Assembly: GCA_004078665.1 (NCBI GenBank)
Contig: SCFO01000004.1
Location: forward strand, 172,959-236,958
Length of the DNA: 64,000 nt
Direction: 5' to 3'
Source: Halobacillus fulvus
GTDB lineage: Bacteria > Bacillota > Bacilli > Bacillales > Halobacillaceae
Position 1 is the stretch's first letter, and every line of letters begins with the position of its first letter. Made by a program: the position numbers and the translations under genes. Below the pieces are notes generated by a model that saw only the letters and a program-made list of their open reading frames with translations, was not told the DNA's origin and did not search any database. Shown here in pieces: positions 16,829-24,690 of this stretch.

Positions 16829-17803
16829 AGCCGTTTGTAATTTTCTTAATAAATATAAAAAATACGGCGCGCCGATGACGGCGGTGAATATGCCAGCAGG
16901 AACTTCCGTAGGCGGAAACAGCCCGCGCCCTAGACCGTCTGCGATCAGAAGTAAAATCATGCCGACTAACGCGGACGCCGGAAGAAGGTATCCGTGGCGA
17001 TTCCCCACAAGCTGCCTCGCGATATGAGGAGCCACGAGGCCAACAAAACCGAGTGTCCCGACGACTGCGACCGAAGCGCCTGCCAGTAGAACCGCAACGA
17101 TTAACAAGAGTAGTCGTGCTTTACGAACCGGCTCACCAAGACCCTCTGCTACATCGTCCCCAAGGCTTAACACATTCAATTTAGGAGCAAGGATGATCGT
17201 AAGGGGCACGAAAATAACGATCCATGGCAAGAGCAGCCACACATCGCTCCAGTCCTTCCCCCATAAGCTGCCCGTCAGCCAGACAAGCGCCGCATTCGTT
17301 TCCACAGGGAATTTGACTGTGAGAAACTGAATGCCAGCTTGGCAGATGGCCCCGAGCGCAATCCCCACAAGGGCAAGCGTCGCCGGTTTCACTCCTTGCC
17401 GGTAAGCAAACAGATACAGCCCGGCTGTCACGATACCAGCGCCTAGAAAGGACGCAACAGGTAGCGCGTACACAGGGAGGCCCGGATAAAGAATAATGAC
17501 GGTCGCCGCAGCCAATCCTGCCCCCTTCGTAATTCCGATTACATCAGGAGAAGCAAGAGGGTTCCGGATGATTCCTTGTAAAATCGCACCCGAAACTCCA
17601 AGCCCCGCTCCAACAAGAATCGCCATTAAAATACGTGGCAATCTAAAGTTCATAATGATGAAGCCATTGTTCCCGGCTTCACCACCTATAAAGAATTGGA
17701 AAATAAGTTCAGGACTGATGAAAACAGCTCCGACACCAATCGATAAAAAGGCTCCTATGAGAACGAGACATATAAGAACAATCATCCATTTTACAGGCTT
17801 CAT
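16826..17803 (-). CDS. iron-siderophore ABC transporter permease, FecCD family (YfhA-like)
   Basis: A 325-aa permease of the FecCD/BtuC family with about nine membrane helices. Signatures include RLPRILMAILVGAGLGVSGAILQGIIRNPLASPDVIG, WLTGSLWGKDWSDV, LSLGDDVAEGLG and VGTLGFVGLVAPHIAR, the last forming the ATPase-contacting loop region. It overlaps the upstream permease by 4 nt (ATGA). It pairs with that permease as a heterodimer served by the binding lipoprotein at 18888-19835. The gene order matches B. subtilis yfiY-yfiZ-yfhA (schizokinen/arthrobactin uptake); the substrate is inference. Confidence 0.88.
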   Translation of the reverse strand: MKPVKWMIVLICLVLIGAFLSIGVGAVFISPELIFQFFIGGEAGNNGFIIMNFRLPRILMAILVGAGLGVSGAILQGIIRNPLASPDVIGITKGAGLAAATVIILYPGLPVYALPVASFLGAGIVTAGLYLFAYRQGVKPATLALVGIALGAICQAGIQFLTVKFPVETNAALVWLTGSLWGKDWSDVWLLLPWIVIFVPLTIILAPKLNVLSLGDDVAEGLGEPVRKARLLLLIVAVLLAGASVAVVGTLGFVGLVAPHIARQLVGNRHGYLLPASALVGMILLLIADGLGRGLFPPTEVPAGIFTAVIGAPYFLYLLRKLQTA

Positions 17804-18813
17804 GATGACTGGCCTCCCTTACGTGCCAAATATAAGAAAAAGGGTGCGCCGATCAGTGCCGTTACAATCCCAACAGGAGACTCGGCTGGAAAAGCAATGA
17901 ATCTCGAAAGCACATCCGCCACGGTCAACAAAAAGGCTCCTAATAAAGCAGAGAGCGGCAAAACCACCCGGTAATCTGATCCGATGATTTTTTTGACAAT
18001 GTTTGGAATCATTAGTCCAATAAAACCGATCGGACCGGCTACCGCAACAGATACACCAGCAAGCACAATGACAAGCACAGCTGATAAACCGCGAATAAGA
18101 CCGATTCTCTGGCCAAGCCCCCGCGCCACATCATCTCCCAAACTCAAAATCGTCAATGATCCAGAAAGGAAAAGAGCGATAGCAAGACCGACCAATGACC
18201 ATGGCAATAAAACCTGGACATCGCTCCAATCCCTTCCGTCAATCCCTCCGGCAAGCCAAAACAAAACATCCTCTGTAGACGTTTCATTCAAAAGAACGAC
18301 GCCCTCAATCACGGAAGATAAAAACAAATGAACCGTAATACCAGCCAGCGCGAGCTTAACAGGCGTCATCCCTCCACCTGTTGAAGCCATGTAATAGACA
18401 ACGACTCCACCGATGGCTGCTCCGGCAAAAGCAAAATAAACGAGCGTCCCTGGTGCCAAATCGGGGAGAAAAACAACTCCGATCACTACCATCAGGGAGG
18501 CGCCTGCATTCACACCGAAGACTTGGGGAGAAGCGAGGGGATTATTCGTAATCGACTGCATGATCGCACCAGCGATCGCAAGGCAGGCCCCAATGATCAT
18601 CCCGACAATCGCCCGTGGCAGGCGAATGGTTTGGACAATGGCAGTCTCGCGGCTGCCATCGTCTGTGACAAGTGAGCTTAGAACCTGATCAAAGCTGATC
18701 GAATAGGCTCCCACGCTCAGGCTTCCGATGAAGCTTATGAATAATAGGATCAGCCCGACAAGGGTAAGAGTCGTGATTCGAGGTATTGAAGCTGAACCCT
18801 TCTCTTTAACCAT
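17800..18813 (-). CDS. iron-siderophore ABC transporter permease, FecCD family (YfiZ-like)
   Basis: A 337-aa FecCD permease, partner of the downstream permease. It carries RLPRAIVGMIIGACLAIAGAIMQ, NNPLASPQVFGVNAGAS, WLAGGIDGRDWSDV, LSLGDDVARGLGQ and GPIGFIGLMIPNIVK. The ATG at 18811-18813 has GGGGGAG upstream. Between it and the binding-protein gene there is a hairpin with a T-rich tail, which should give less permease than binding protein. No ATPase gene is in the operon. In B. subtilis this class borrows the shared ATPase YusV. Confidence 0.88.
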   Translation of the reverse strand: MVKEKGSASIPRITTLTLVGLILLFISFIGSLSVGAYSISFDQVLSSLVTDDGSRETAIVQTIRLPRAIVGMIIGACLAIAGAIMQSITNNPLASPQVFGVNAGASLMVVIGVVFLPDLAPGTLVYFAFAGAAIGGVVVYYMASTGGGMTPVKLALAGITVHLFLSSVIEGVVLLNETSTEDVLFWLAGGIDGRDWSDVQVLLPWSLVGLAIALFLSGSLTILSLGDDVARGLGQRIGLIRGLSAVLVIVLAGVSVAVAGPIGFIGLMIPNIVKKIIGSDYRVVLPLSALLGAFLLTVADVLSRFIAFPAESPVGIVTALIGAPFFLYLARKGGQSS

Positions 18814-18851
18814 CCCTTCTCCCCCTTTCGTTAAAATTACTTCCCTACGAA

Positions 18852-18881
18852 GAAAAAGCGGAGGGATTCATCCCCCGCTCG
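18852..18881 (-). terminator. intra-operon attenuating terminator
   Basis: AGCGGGGGATGAATCCCTCCGCT on the minus strand forms a hairpin with two mismatches, followed by TTTTTCTT. It lies between the binding-protein gene and the permeases and probably allows partial read-through. Confidence 0.65.
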
Positions 18882-18887
18882 TCATCA

Positions 18888-19835
18888 TTAATATAAATAG
18901 CTGATCGCATCTTCAAGAATTTCCTCAGATGAGATCAATCCTCTGGATAAAGACCACATGACACGGTCCACATTGTGGACTTCGTCGTTCTTCACAGCCG
19001 AAATATCTTGATACAAATCATTTTCTTTCCATTCATCTACAACCGTTTGCTCTCCGGTTTCCATATGGAATAAAATGTCCGGGTTGAACTCTACAACCTG
19101 TTCAAGATTGATTTTGTTATAACGTGGGTCTCCGCTCTGAATCGCATTTTCCAGACCGATCGATTCAAGCAGGGATCCGGTGTAGGACTCCATGTTGTGA
19201 GCGAAATAGCCGCTGTCTGCCACTACAGCAGGAAGGACGGTCCGGTCTTCATCTTCAGGAACCTGCGCCTTCAACTCTTCCATTTTGGCTTCGTGTTCCG
19301 CCAATACTTCCTGTCCTTTTTCTTCCATTCCCATCGCTTGCGAAACGGTTTCGAAGCTTGAGATGATTCCTTCATAGTCCGATGCAAGAGAAGGAAGTAC
19401 AATTGTCGGTGCAATCTCCGACAGCTGATCATAAATATCCTGATGACGCTGCATGTCCGCAATAATCAGATCTGGTTGAAGCGAGCTGATCACTTCAAGG
19501 GAAGGCTGCTTTCTTGTCCCTACTGACGTATAATCACCGATTTTCTCACGGATCGGCTCGATGATCCGGCTCTCATCCTCATCATCGGCAATACCGACAG
19601 GGCTCACCCCTAAAGAAGCTAAATTATCTACAAAAGAAAACTCCAGCGCTACAACATTTTCAGGCTGGCCGGTAATTTCTGTTTCTCCCATCTCATGTTC
19701 GATGACACGGGTCTCTTCTGAGGTTGCATCACCGCTACTATTTTGCTCTCCTTCTGCTTGGTCATCTCCCTCAGTACCACATGCGGCAAGAAAAGCGATC
19801 AACAATAGTACAAACACTCGAAATGTCCACTTCAT
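18888..19835 (-). CDS. iron-siderophore substrate-binding lipoprotein (YfiY-like)
   Basis: A 315-aa periplasmic-binding-type lipoprotein that captures ferric siderophore at the cell surface. The signal peptide ends LIAFLAACG (lipobox, Cys19), followed by an acidic Ser/Gly linker. The class III binding fold is marked by PENVVALEFSFVDNLASLGVSPVG, PDLIIADMQRHQDIYDQLSEIAPTIVL and FNPDILFHM. It is the first gene of the operon and has a near-perfect Fur box just upstream. The two permeases follow after an attenuating hairpin. Ligand class by similarity of order to yfiYZ-yfhA only. Confidence 0.9.
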   Translation of the reverse strand: MKWTFRVFVLLLIAFLAACGTEGDDQAEGEQNSSGDATSEETRVIEHEMGETEITGQPENVVALEFSFVDNLASLGVSPVGIADDEDESRIIEPIREKIGDYTSVGTRKQPSLEVISSLQPDLIIADMQRHQDIYDQLSEIAPTIVLPSLASDYEGIISSFETVSQAMGMEEKGQEVLAEHEAKMEELKAQVPEDEDRTVLPAVVADSGYFAHNMESYTGSLLESIGLENAIQSGDPRYNKINLEQVVEFNPDILFHMETGEQTVVDEWKENDLYQDISAVKNDEVHNVDRVMWSLSRGLISSEEILEDAISYLY

Positions 19836-19857
19836 GTATAAAACCTCCGTTGTTAGT

Positions 19858-19872
19858 TGAGAATCATTATCA
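19858..19872 (-). promoter_or_regulatory. Fur box of the siderophore operon
   Basis: TGATAATGATTCTCA on the minus strand matches the 7-1-7 Fur consensus TGATAATNATTATCA with one mismatch. It lies between the promoter and the start codon, so iron-replete repression is expected. Confidence 0.9.
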
Positions 19873-19888
19873 AATTATGTCGACACCT

Positions 19889-19917
19889 ATGATATCCCTA
19901 AATCTGCCATATGTAAA
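19889..19917 (-). promoter_or_regulatory. SigA promoter of the siderophore operon
   Basis: TTTACA (19912-19917) and TATCAT (19889-19894) are separated by 17 nt, upstream of the Fur box. Confidence 0.6.
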
Positions 19918-19960
19918 CCCTTGCCCAACATTCCCGACGAATTTTTCCATTTTTTCAAAC

Positions 19961-19990
19961 GAAAAACCGCTCTCAAGCGAGAACGGCTTT
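19961..19990 (-). terminator. terminator of the LysM/CAP gene
   Basis: CCGTTCTC pairs with GAGAGCGG (one mismatch) around GCTT, followed by TTTTT on the minus strand, immediately after the stop codon. Confidence 0.75.
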
Positions 19991-19995
19991 TCTTA

Positions 19996-20622
19996 TTATC
20001 TCGATATAAACATTTGTGTCCAGTAGTGACCGTAGCTTCCACCTTTAGCATAACCGACTCCGATTTGTGTCAGGTTAGGATCGAGGATGTTTTTTCTATG
20101 GCCTGCACTATTCATCCATCCATCTACGACCTGCTGAGGCGTTCTTTGCCCAGCCGCGATATTTTCAGCCGCTCTCCGATACGAAACATTGAAGTCCCTC
20201 ATCATTTGAAAAGGGGATCCGTAAGTAGGAGACGTGTGAGAGAAATAATTCCGATCGCGCATATCTCGTGATTTGTAACGAGCCACTCTGGATAACTGCC
20301 AATTCGCCGTCAAAGCGGGAAGACCTCTCTCAATTCTCTCCTGATTCGTCAAATCGATGACTTGGCGTTCGGTCGACTTTATTTCTCTTTTCAGCGGGAT
20401 CGTAATCCGGTCCCCTGGATAAATAAGATCAGGGTTTGCGATTTGACTGTTCGCATTAATGATCTCCGATAATCCAATTTGATACTTTTTAGAAATCTTC
20501 CACAAAGTATCCCCGCTTTGGACAGTGTAAGTAGCTGTTGATTGTGCATGCGAAAACTGGGGGGCCTGCACGAAGAATAAGATCGATAGAGCCAATATCC
20601 CAAACCACATCCATTTTTTCAA
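19996..20622 (-). CDS. secreted LysM and CAP (SCP/PR1) domain protein, YkwD-like
   Basis: A 208-aa secreted protein. The signal peptide (MKKWMWFGILAL to SHAQS) is followed by a LysM domain (about 32-76, YTVQSGDTLWKISKKYQ to PGDRITIP) that should bind peptidoglycan or spore cortex. A CAP domain follows with NYFSHTSPTYGSPF, AAENIAAGQRTPQQVV, WMNSAGHRKNILD and IGVGYA. It resembles B. subtilis YkwD, which lacks LysM as I recall. The open frame extends 165 nt upstream into gerA operon 2. I chose the TTG at 20620-20622, which has AAAGGAG 9 nt before it and begins the signal peptide cleanly. Confidence 0.85.
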   Translation of the reverse strand: MKKWMWFGILALSILFFVQAPQFSHAQSTATYTVQSGDTLWKISKKYQIGLSEIINANSQIANPDLIYPGDRITIPLKREIKSTERQVIDLTNQERIERGLPALTANWQLSRVARYKSRDMRDRNYFSHTSPTYGSPFQMMRDFNVSYRRAAENIAAGQRTPQQVVDGWMNSAGHRKNILDPNLTQIGVGYAKGGSYGHYWTQMFISR

Positions 20623-20746
20623 TATGCTTCGCTCCTTTAAAAAGTAATCAGATGTAGTTTGTCTTACTTTTTGAGTTTTATTCCTTGGGAGCAGTTGTGC
20701 ATGGCAGCTTTTAGTCCTTCTGTAGATCCCGTGTACAAGAGAAATG

Positions 20747-21862
20747 TCAGTTGATAATTCCGTGCTGCAGAATTTCCACATCGACATTCGGCGTGATTTC
20801 TATTTCTGGGTACGCCTCAATCCAATCCAGCTTTTTATGAACCTCCGGATGATACGCCTTCACCTGACGACCGATTGCCCAAATATCACTGTTCGCTTCC
20901 TGCATGATCTTTATGATTTCTTCCGCCTCTTTGGTCAAGATTTCCGATAACTTTTGATTCAGCTCTTTTACTGTAGCACTTTCAGCCAAATGATCAGCAG
21001 GGTACTCCACGACTCTTACCTTCAAATCGACTTTGAGATCCGCCGATACAGTTTCTCCTTCTGCTTTAATTTTCAACTTTTGTTTTTGATTCATGACGTT
21101 CACCGTGACATAGTTCATTTGTTCATTTTCGTGTTTATCTGAAACTTTTTTTGTCAAACGGGCTACGCGCCCTTTTTTACCCTGCATCAACATAAATAAG
21201 GTGGTTTGATCGGCCGGGATATCAATTCCAGTATAGTGATCTTCGTGAAAAAGCCCCATACCATCGAATTTAATGACACTCTGTTCTTCGTCGATTTTCA
21301 ACATAGGGATGGAAAAGTCCTCTCCGGGTTCAATCAACTCCGCACATACAAGTTGGAGATTCTCCCCTGTTGCGTGAGTGGCCGCAACAGCACCTTCCAA
21401 TATGCCACTGATATAATCACTGATCCGCGTTGGAGACTGACTATTGAAGTTTAAAATGTCTTCTGCTTTCCCTCTGGCAAGCGCCAAATGAGCATTCAAA
21501 TTGTTATTCGGATTTCTGTAAAATTCATCTAACGTCGGGTATATATTTTCTTTTGCTAAGTCTTCACCAATCACAACAACTTTGACTTTTGCAGGGTCAA
21601 ACGTGTTGGAAATGCTTTGGTCAACTTTATCCCTCGCATCCCTGGGTGTCACTGCATCCGTTGAAATGACTTGGACACTTTCGGGGCCTGGACCTTCTGA
21701 ACTCCTTTGGATCGTAGGAATAGAAACCGTTTCAATGATCCCACCGTTTTCGCCTTGATCATAACCGAGAGTTAGAACCAATTTGATATTCTTAAATTGC
21801 CGTTCATCCCAGCATCCTGTTAACAGAAGCAAGGTTGATAACACAAGAATCAGTTTCTTCAT
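20747..21862 (-). CDS. spore germination lipoprotein, GerAC-type receptor C subunit (operon 2)
   Basis: A 371-aa Ger(x)C-family lipoprotein. The signal peptide MKKLILVLSTLLLLTGCWD contains a clear lipobox (LTGC). VLTLGYDQ near the N-terminus and a C-terminal region ending ITPNVDVEILQHGIIN fit the family. It overlaps the B subunit by 4 nt. It is the last gene of the operon; I see no clear terminator behind it. Confidence 0.92.
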   Translation of the reverse strand: MKKLILVLSTLLLLTGCWDERQFKNIKLVLTLGYDQGENGGIIETVSIPTIQRSSEGPGPESVQVISTDAVTPRDARDKVDQSISNTFDPAKVKVVVIGEDLAKENIYPTLDEFYRNPNNNLNAHLALARGKAEDILNFNSQSPTRISDYISGILEGAVAATHATGENLQLVCAELIEPGEDFSIPMLKIDEEQSVIKFDGMGLFHEDHYTGIDIPADQTTLFMLMQGKKGRVARLTKKVSDKHENEQMNYVTVNVMNQKQKLKIKAEGETVSADLKVDLKVRVVEYPADHLAESATVKELNQKLSEILTKEAEEIIKIMQEANSDIWAIGRQVKAYHPEVHKKLDWIEAYPEIEITPNVDVEILQHGIIN

Positions 21863-23046
21863 GCCTGTCCTGCTCCCTTCCCTTTCATTCTTTTAACAAG
21901 CCAAACGATAGGAAACATGAGAAATGGGAAAGCCACAGTTGCGCCTAGGCCAATCCCTACAATGATTTCACCAAAACGATTCATTTTTCCCATGTCATAA
22001 CCTATAAGGGTAGCACCAACAAAAATAAGAAGACATAGAATGAAGTGAATGATAGGGGAACTTTTCTTATTAAATATATGTTTCACTCCAAGACCCGCCA
22101 TATAAATGTAAGTCGTAAAGGACGTGGCCACAGAGACAACCCAAATCGAAACAAAGAAAAGATCCACTCTAGCTACAATCGGAAGCTCGAAAGATTTCAA
22201 CATATACAAAAGCGGTTCAGGGACGAGACGGAGCTCTTCCGTGCTGAAAAACATGTATGTGACAGCAACTGTGAACAAATAGTAAACGAGCACAAATAAG
22301 TGTGCGGCTAACATGATTTTCAGTTTATCCTTAGACTTCCCCTCAACTTTTGAGAAAAAGACAAGGGAAACGAAGAATCCCAAAAAGGACATCATCGCCT
22401 CAGGTACCCCAGACATGATTTTCCCTAGTCCACTCTCCCCGACCGGAAGCAAATACATTAAGTGAATTTCCTGAAGGCTGTAAATTGTCAGTACGATAAG
22501 AAGCAGGAGCAAGAAGGAAACCATTGTATAAAACCGGGCAATGATTAGTAGTCCAGCGTTGGCGAGATATAAACAGACAAAGATTAACAAAAAGGCCAGT
22601 ATCCAGAATGGGGTATTCGGCAACACCCATAAACTGATCAGACGTGTAAATAAGAGAACAATCAACACACTGACAGCCATGAAATACAGCACATAGAATA
22701 ATGAGATCGCTCTTCCGGGCCACTTCGTGAAAATGACATCATTGATTTGGAAAAAGTCTTTCTCCGGAAACTGTTTGGCTATGCCCCATAGAACGAAAAG
22801 AACGATCGTTAAAATAGCCGCTCCAATGACCAGAGAAATCCATCCGTCCTGCTTCGCCTTAAGATGAAGTTCATAAGGCAGTGATAAAATCCCGACGCCA
22901 ATCTGTGTCTGCACAATGAAAAAGAAAAACTGCCTCCTCGAAATTTTCTCCTCATTCGCTTGAGCTGTCGGAGGAGACGGATTGGTCTCCCCCTGTTGTT
23001 TGATTCGTTCCTGATTCGATTGTTTGTGGTTTGCCTGTTTTTTCAC
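21859..23046 (-). CDS. spore germination protein, GerAB-type receptor B subunit (operon 2)
   Basis: A 395-aa germination permease with ten membrane helices. The core starts QFFFFIVQTQIGVGILSLPYEL. It carries an extra hydrophilic N-terminus of about 38 residues rich in Lys, Gln, Asn and Ser, which is absent from the operon 1 copy. The chosen GTG at 23044-23046 makes the gene overlap the A subunit by 95 nt; GGGAG lies 10 nt before it. I found no better in-frame start nearer the conserved core. Confidence 0.88.
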   Translation of the reverse strand: MKKQANHKQSNQERIKQQGETNPSPPTAQANEEKISRRQFFFFIVQTQIGVGILSLPYELHLKAKQDGWISLVIGAAILTIVLFVLWGIAKQFPEKDFFQINDVIFTKWPGRAISLFYVLYFMAVSVLIVLLFTRLISLWVLPNTPFWILAFLLIFVCLYLANAGLLIIARFYTMVSFLLLLLIVLTIYSLQEIHLMYLLPVGESGLGKIMSGVPEAMMSFLGFFVSLVFFSKVEGKSKDKLKIMLAAHLFVLVYYLFTVAVTYMFFSTEELRLVPEPLLYMLKSFELPIVARVDLFFVSIWVVSVATSFTTYIYMAGLGVKHIFNKKSSPIIHFILCLLIFVGATLIGYDMGKMNRFGEIIVGIGLGATVAFPFLMFPIVWLVKRMKGKGAGQA

Positions 23047-24559
23047 GTTTCTTCCACTCCCTTGATGGACCTACAGCTTCAGTCTGAATCGCATGGGAAT
23101 CTTTGGGTCGTTCATTCATTTTATAGAGAGGGACTCGTATAAACGTATCCTTTAAATCCTTGATTCTTAATGGAGAAACTGGAGAAAAATAAGGAACACC
23201 GAACGATTCCAATCGTGATAAATGAATCAAAATAAATAAAAAACCAAAGACGATCCCTACAAACCCTAGCGTCCCGGCGAGTATAATCAGGGGAAAAGTC
23301 AATAACCTCAACGTTGTACTTAATTCATTTGACGGCACAACAAAAGAGGCGATGGCGGTTAACGCTACGACAATGACCATAAGATTGGATACTAGTCCAG
23401 CCCGCACAACTGCATCCCCGATTACGAGACCTCCGACAATACCGATCGTCTGACCGATCGGCTGTGGAAGCCGTATACCGGCTTCACGGATCAATTCAAT
23501 AATGACGACCATCACGAAAGCTTCCATAATCGGGGGGTATGCAATTTCATTGATCGAACTTTTGACAGGAATGACAAGATCATCCGGAATTACTTCAAAG
23601 TGAAAGCCTACGACAGCTATATAAAAAGCCGGTAGTCCAATGGCAATAATGAAGCTGGCCAACCTTATGAGACGCACGAAAGTACCCGTGTACCAGCGCA
23701 TATTGTAATCGTCCGATGCTTGATAAAACATAAAAAAGGTGGAAGGGGCAATCAAGGTTGTCGGACTTCCTTCCGTCAAGATGGCGACTCTTCCTTCCAT
23801 CAGGTTGGCAACCGCACGATCAGGACGTTCTGTGTTGAGCATTTGCGGAAAAGGAGAAAACGTCTGGTCCTCTATGAATTCTTCAACATAGCCTGGACTA
23901 TGAATCATGTCCGCACTGATATCCTTCATCCTCGTTTCGATCTGCTGAACAATTTCAGGATCTGCAACGCCATCGAGGTATATGACGGCCACATTCGTAT
24001 TCGTTTTCTTTCCCAATTTGAAATACTTCACGTTTAAATCACGATTTTCAATCCGCTTCCGAATTAAATTAATGTTAATCATCATGTTTTCCACAAATCC
24101 ATCATGTGAACCGCGGACGACTTTTTCATTGGCTGGTTCTTCAGGACTTCGATTAAACGAGGAGGTCACTTTGAATTGAGAAATCTTTCGGCTTCCATCC
24201 TCCATATAAATGGCGTGCCCTCTCAATAAAGTGGTAATCGCCTCCTCGAGGTTCAAGGTTTCCTTCGAATGGGGAAGGTTCGAAATGTCCTCGACATCTC
24301 CTAGTTCAATCGGTTTAAAAATAGCCTCCTGTACTTTTTCCTGGTCAACCAGCGATTCAAAGTAAAGCAGGGCAGCATTTCCTTTTTTTAATATCCGGAT
24401 TTTCAAATCGCTCGTCCGGTTGAATTCATTCATCAAATAGTCGATGTTGGCTGACAATTTGGCAGAGCTTGGCTGTTTCGGTTCCTTTTTTGTATCGTTC
24501 GGCTGGCGATCCTCTAATTTCGTATGGTCGCCAAAGAACAGTCGTTTCCAAAATCCCAT
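22952..24559 (-). CDS. spore germination protein, GerAA-type receptor A subunit (operon 2)
   Basis: A 535-aa A subunit. The soluble domain holds TSSFNRSPEEPANEKVVRGSHDGFVENM, the classic NRSP/EPxNExxVRGPxDGF signature of the family, and NTERPDRAVANLMEGRVAILTEGSP. PSTFFMFYQASDDYNMRWYTGTFVR and about five helices follow, with the GIRLPQPIGQTIGIVGGLVIG block. The C-terminus is a long Ser/Thr/Glu-rich tail. The ATG at 24557-24559 is preceded by AGGTG; a GTG three codons upstream is possible. A strong SigG-like promoter lies just upstream. The operon 1 copy lacks the exact EPANEKVVRG wording, so the two receptors are clearly divergent. Confidence 0.93.
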   Translation of the reverse strand: MGFWKRLFFGDHTKLEDRQPNDTKKEPKQPSSAKLSANIDYLMNEFNRTSDLKIRILKKGNAALLYFESLVDQEKVQEAIFKPIELGDVEDISNLPHSKETLNLEEAITTLLRGHAIYMEDGSRKISQFKVTSSFNRSPEEPANEKVVRGSHDGFVENMMININLIRKRIENRDLNVKYFKLGKKTNTNVAVIYLDGVADPEIVQQIETRMKDISADMIHSPGYVEEFIEDQTFSPFPQMLNTERPDRAVANLMEGRVAILTEGSPTTLIAPSTFFMFYQASDDYNMRWYTGTFVRLIRLASFIIAIGLPAFYIAVVGFHFEVIPDDLVIPVKSSINEIAYPPIMEAFVMVVIIELIREAGIRLPQPIGQTIGIVGGLVIGDAVVRAGLVSNLMVIVVALTAIASFVVPSNELSTTLRLLTFPLIILAGTLGFVGIVFGFLFILIHLSRLESFGVPYFSPVSPLRIKDLKDTFIRVPLYKMNERPKDSHAIQTEAVGPSREWKKREKTGKPQTIESGTNQTTGGDQSVSSDSSSE

Positions 24560-24575
24560 ATGCATCACCTATGAT

Positions 24576-24605
24576 TAGAATGGCTTCTGATTGGCAAATT
24601 TATAC
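24576..24605 (-). promoter_or_regulatory. SigG promoter of gerA operon 2
   Basis: GTATA (24601-24605) and CATTCTA (24576-24582) are separated by 18 nt on the minus strand and match the SigG consensus GHATR/CATWHTA at every position. The start codon is 17 nt downstream of the -10. Confidence 0.8.
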
Positions 24606-24644
24606 GGGAATGCCATTAAGAATAGGAGAATTATTTAGACATAC

Positions 24645-24675
24645 AAAAAACGTCCAGGAATTTCCTGGACGTTTA
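24645..24675 (-). terminator. terminator of the purine permease gene
   Basis: AAACGTCCAGGAA/TTCCTGGACGTTT perfect hairpin with a T-run on the minus strand. Confidence 0.9.
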
Positions 24676-24690
24676 GACTTTTACTCTTGA

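Noticed and set aside
20623-20787. N-terminal extension of the LysM/CAP protein
   Set aside because: It overlaps gerA operon 2 and lacks an RBS; the TTG at 20622 starts a clean signal peptide.
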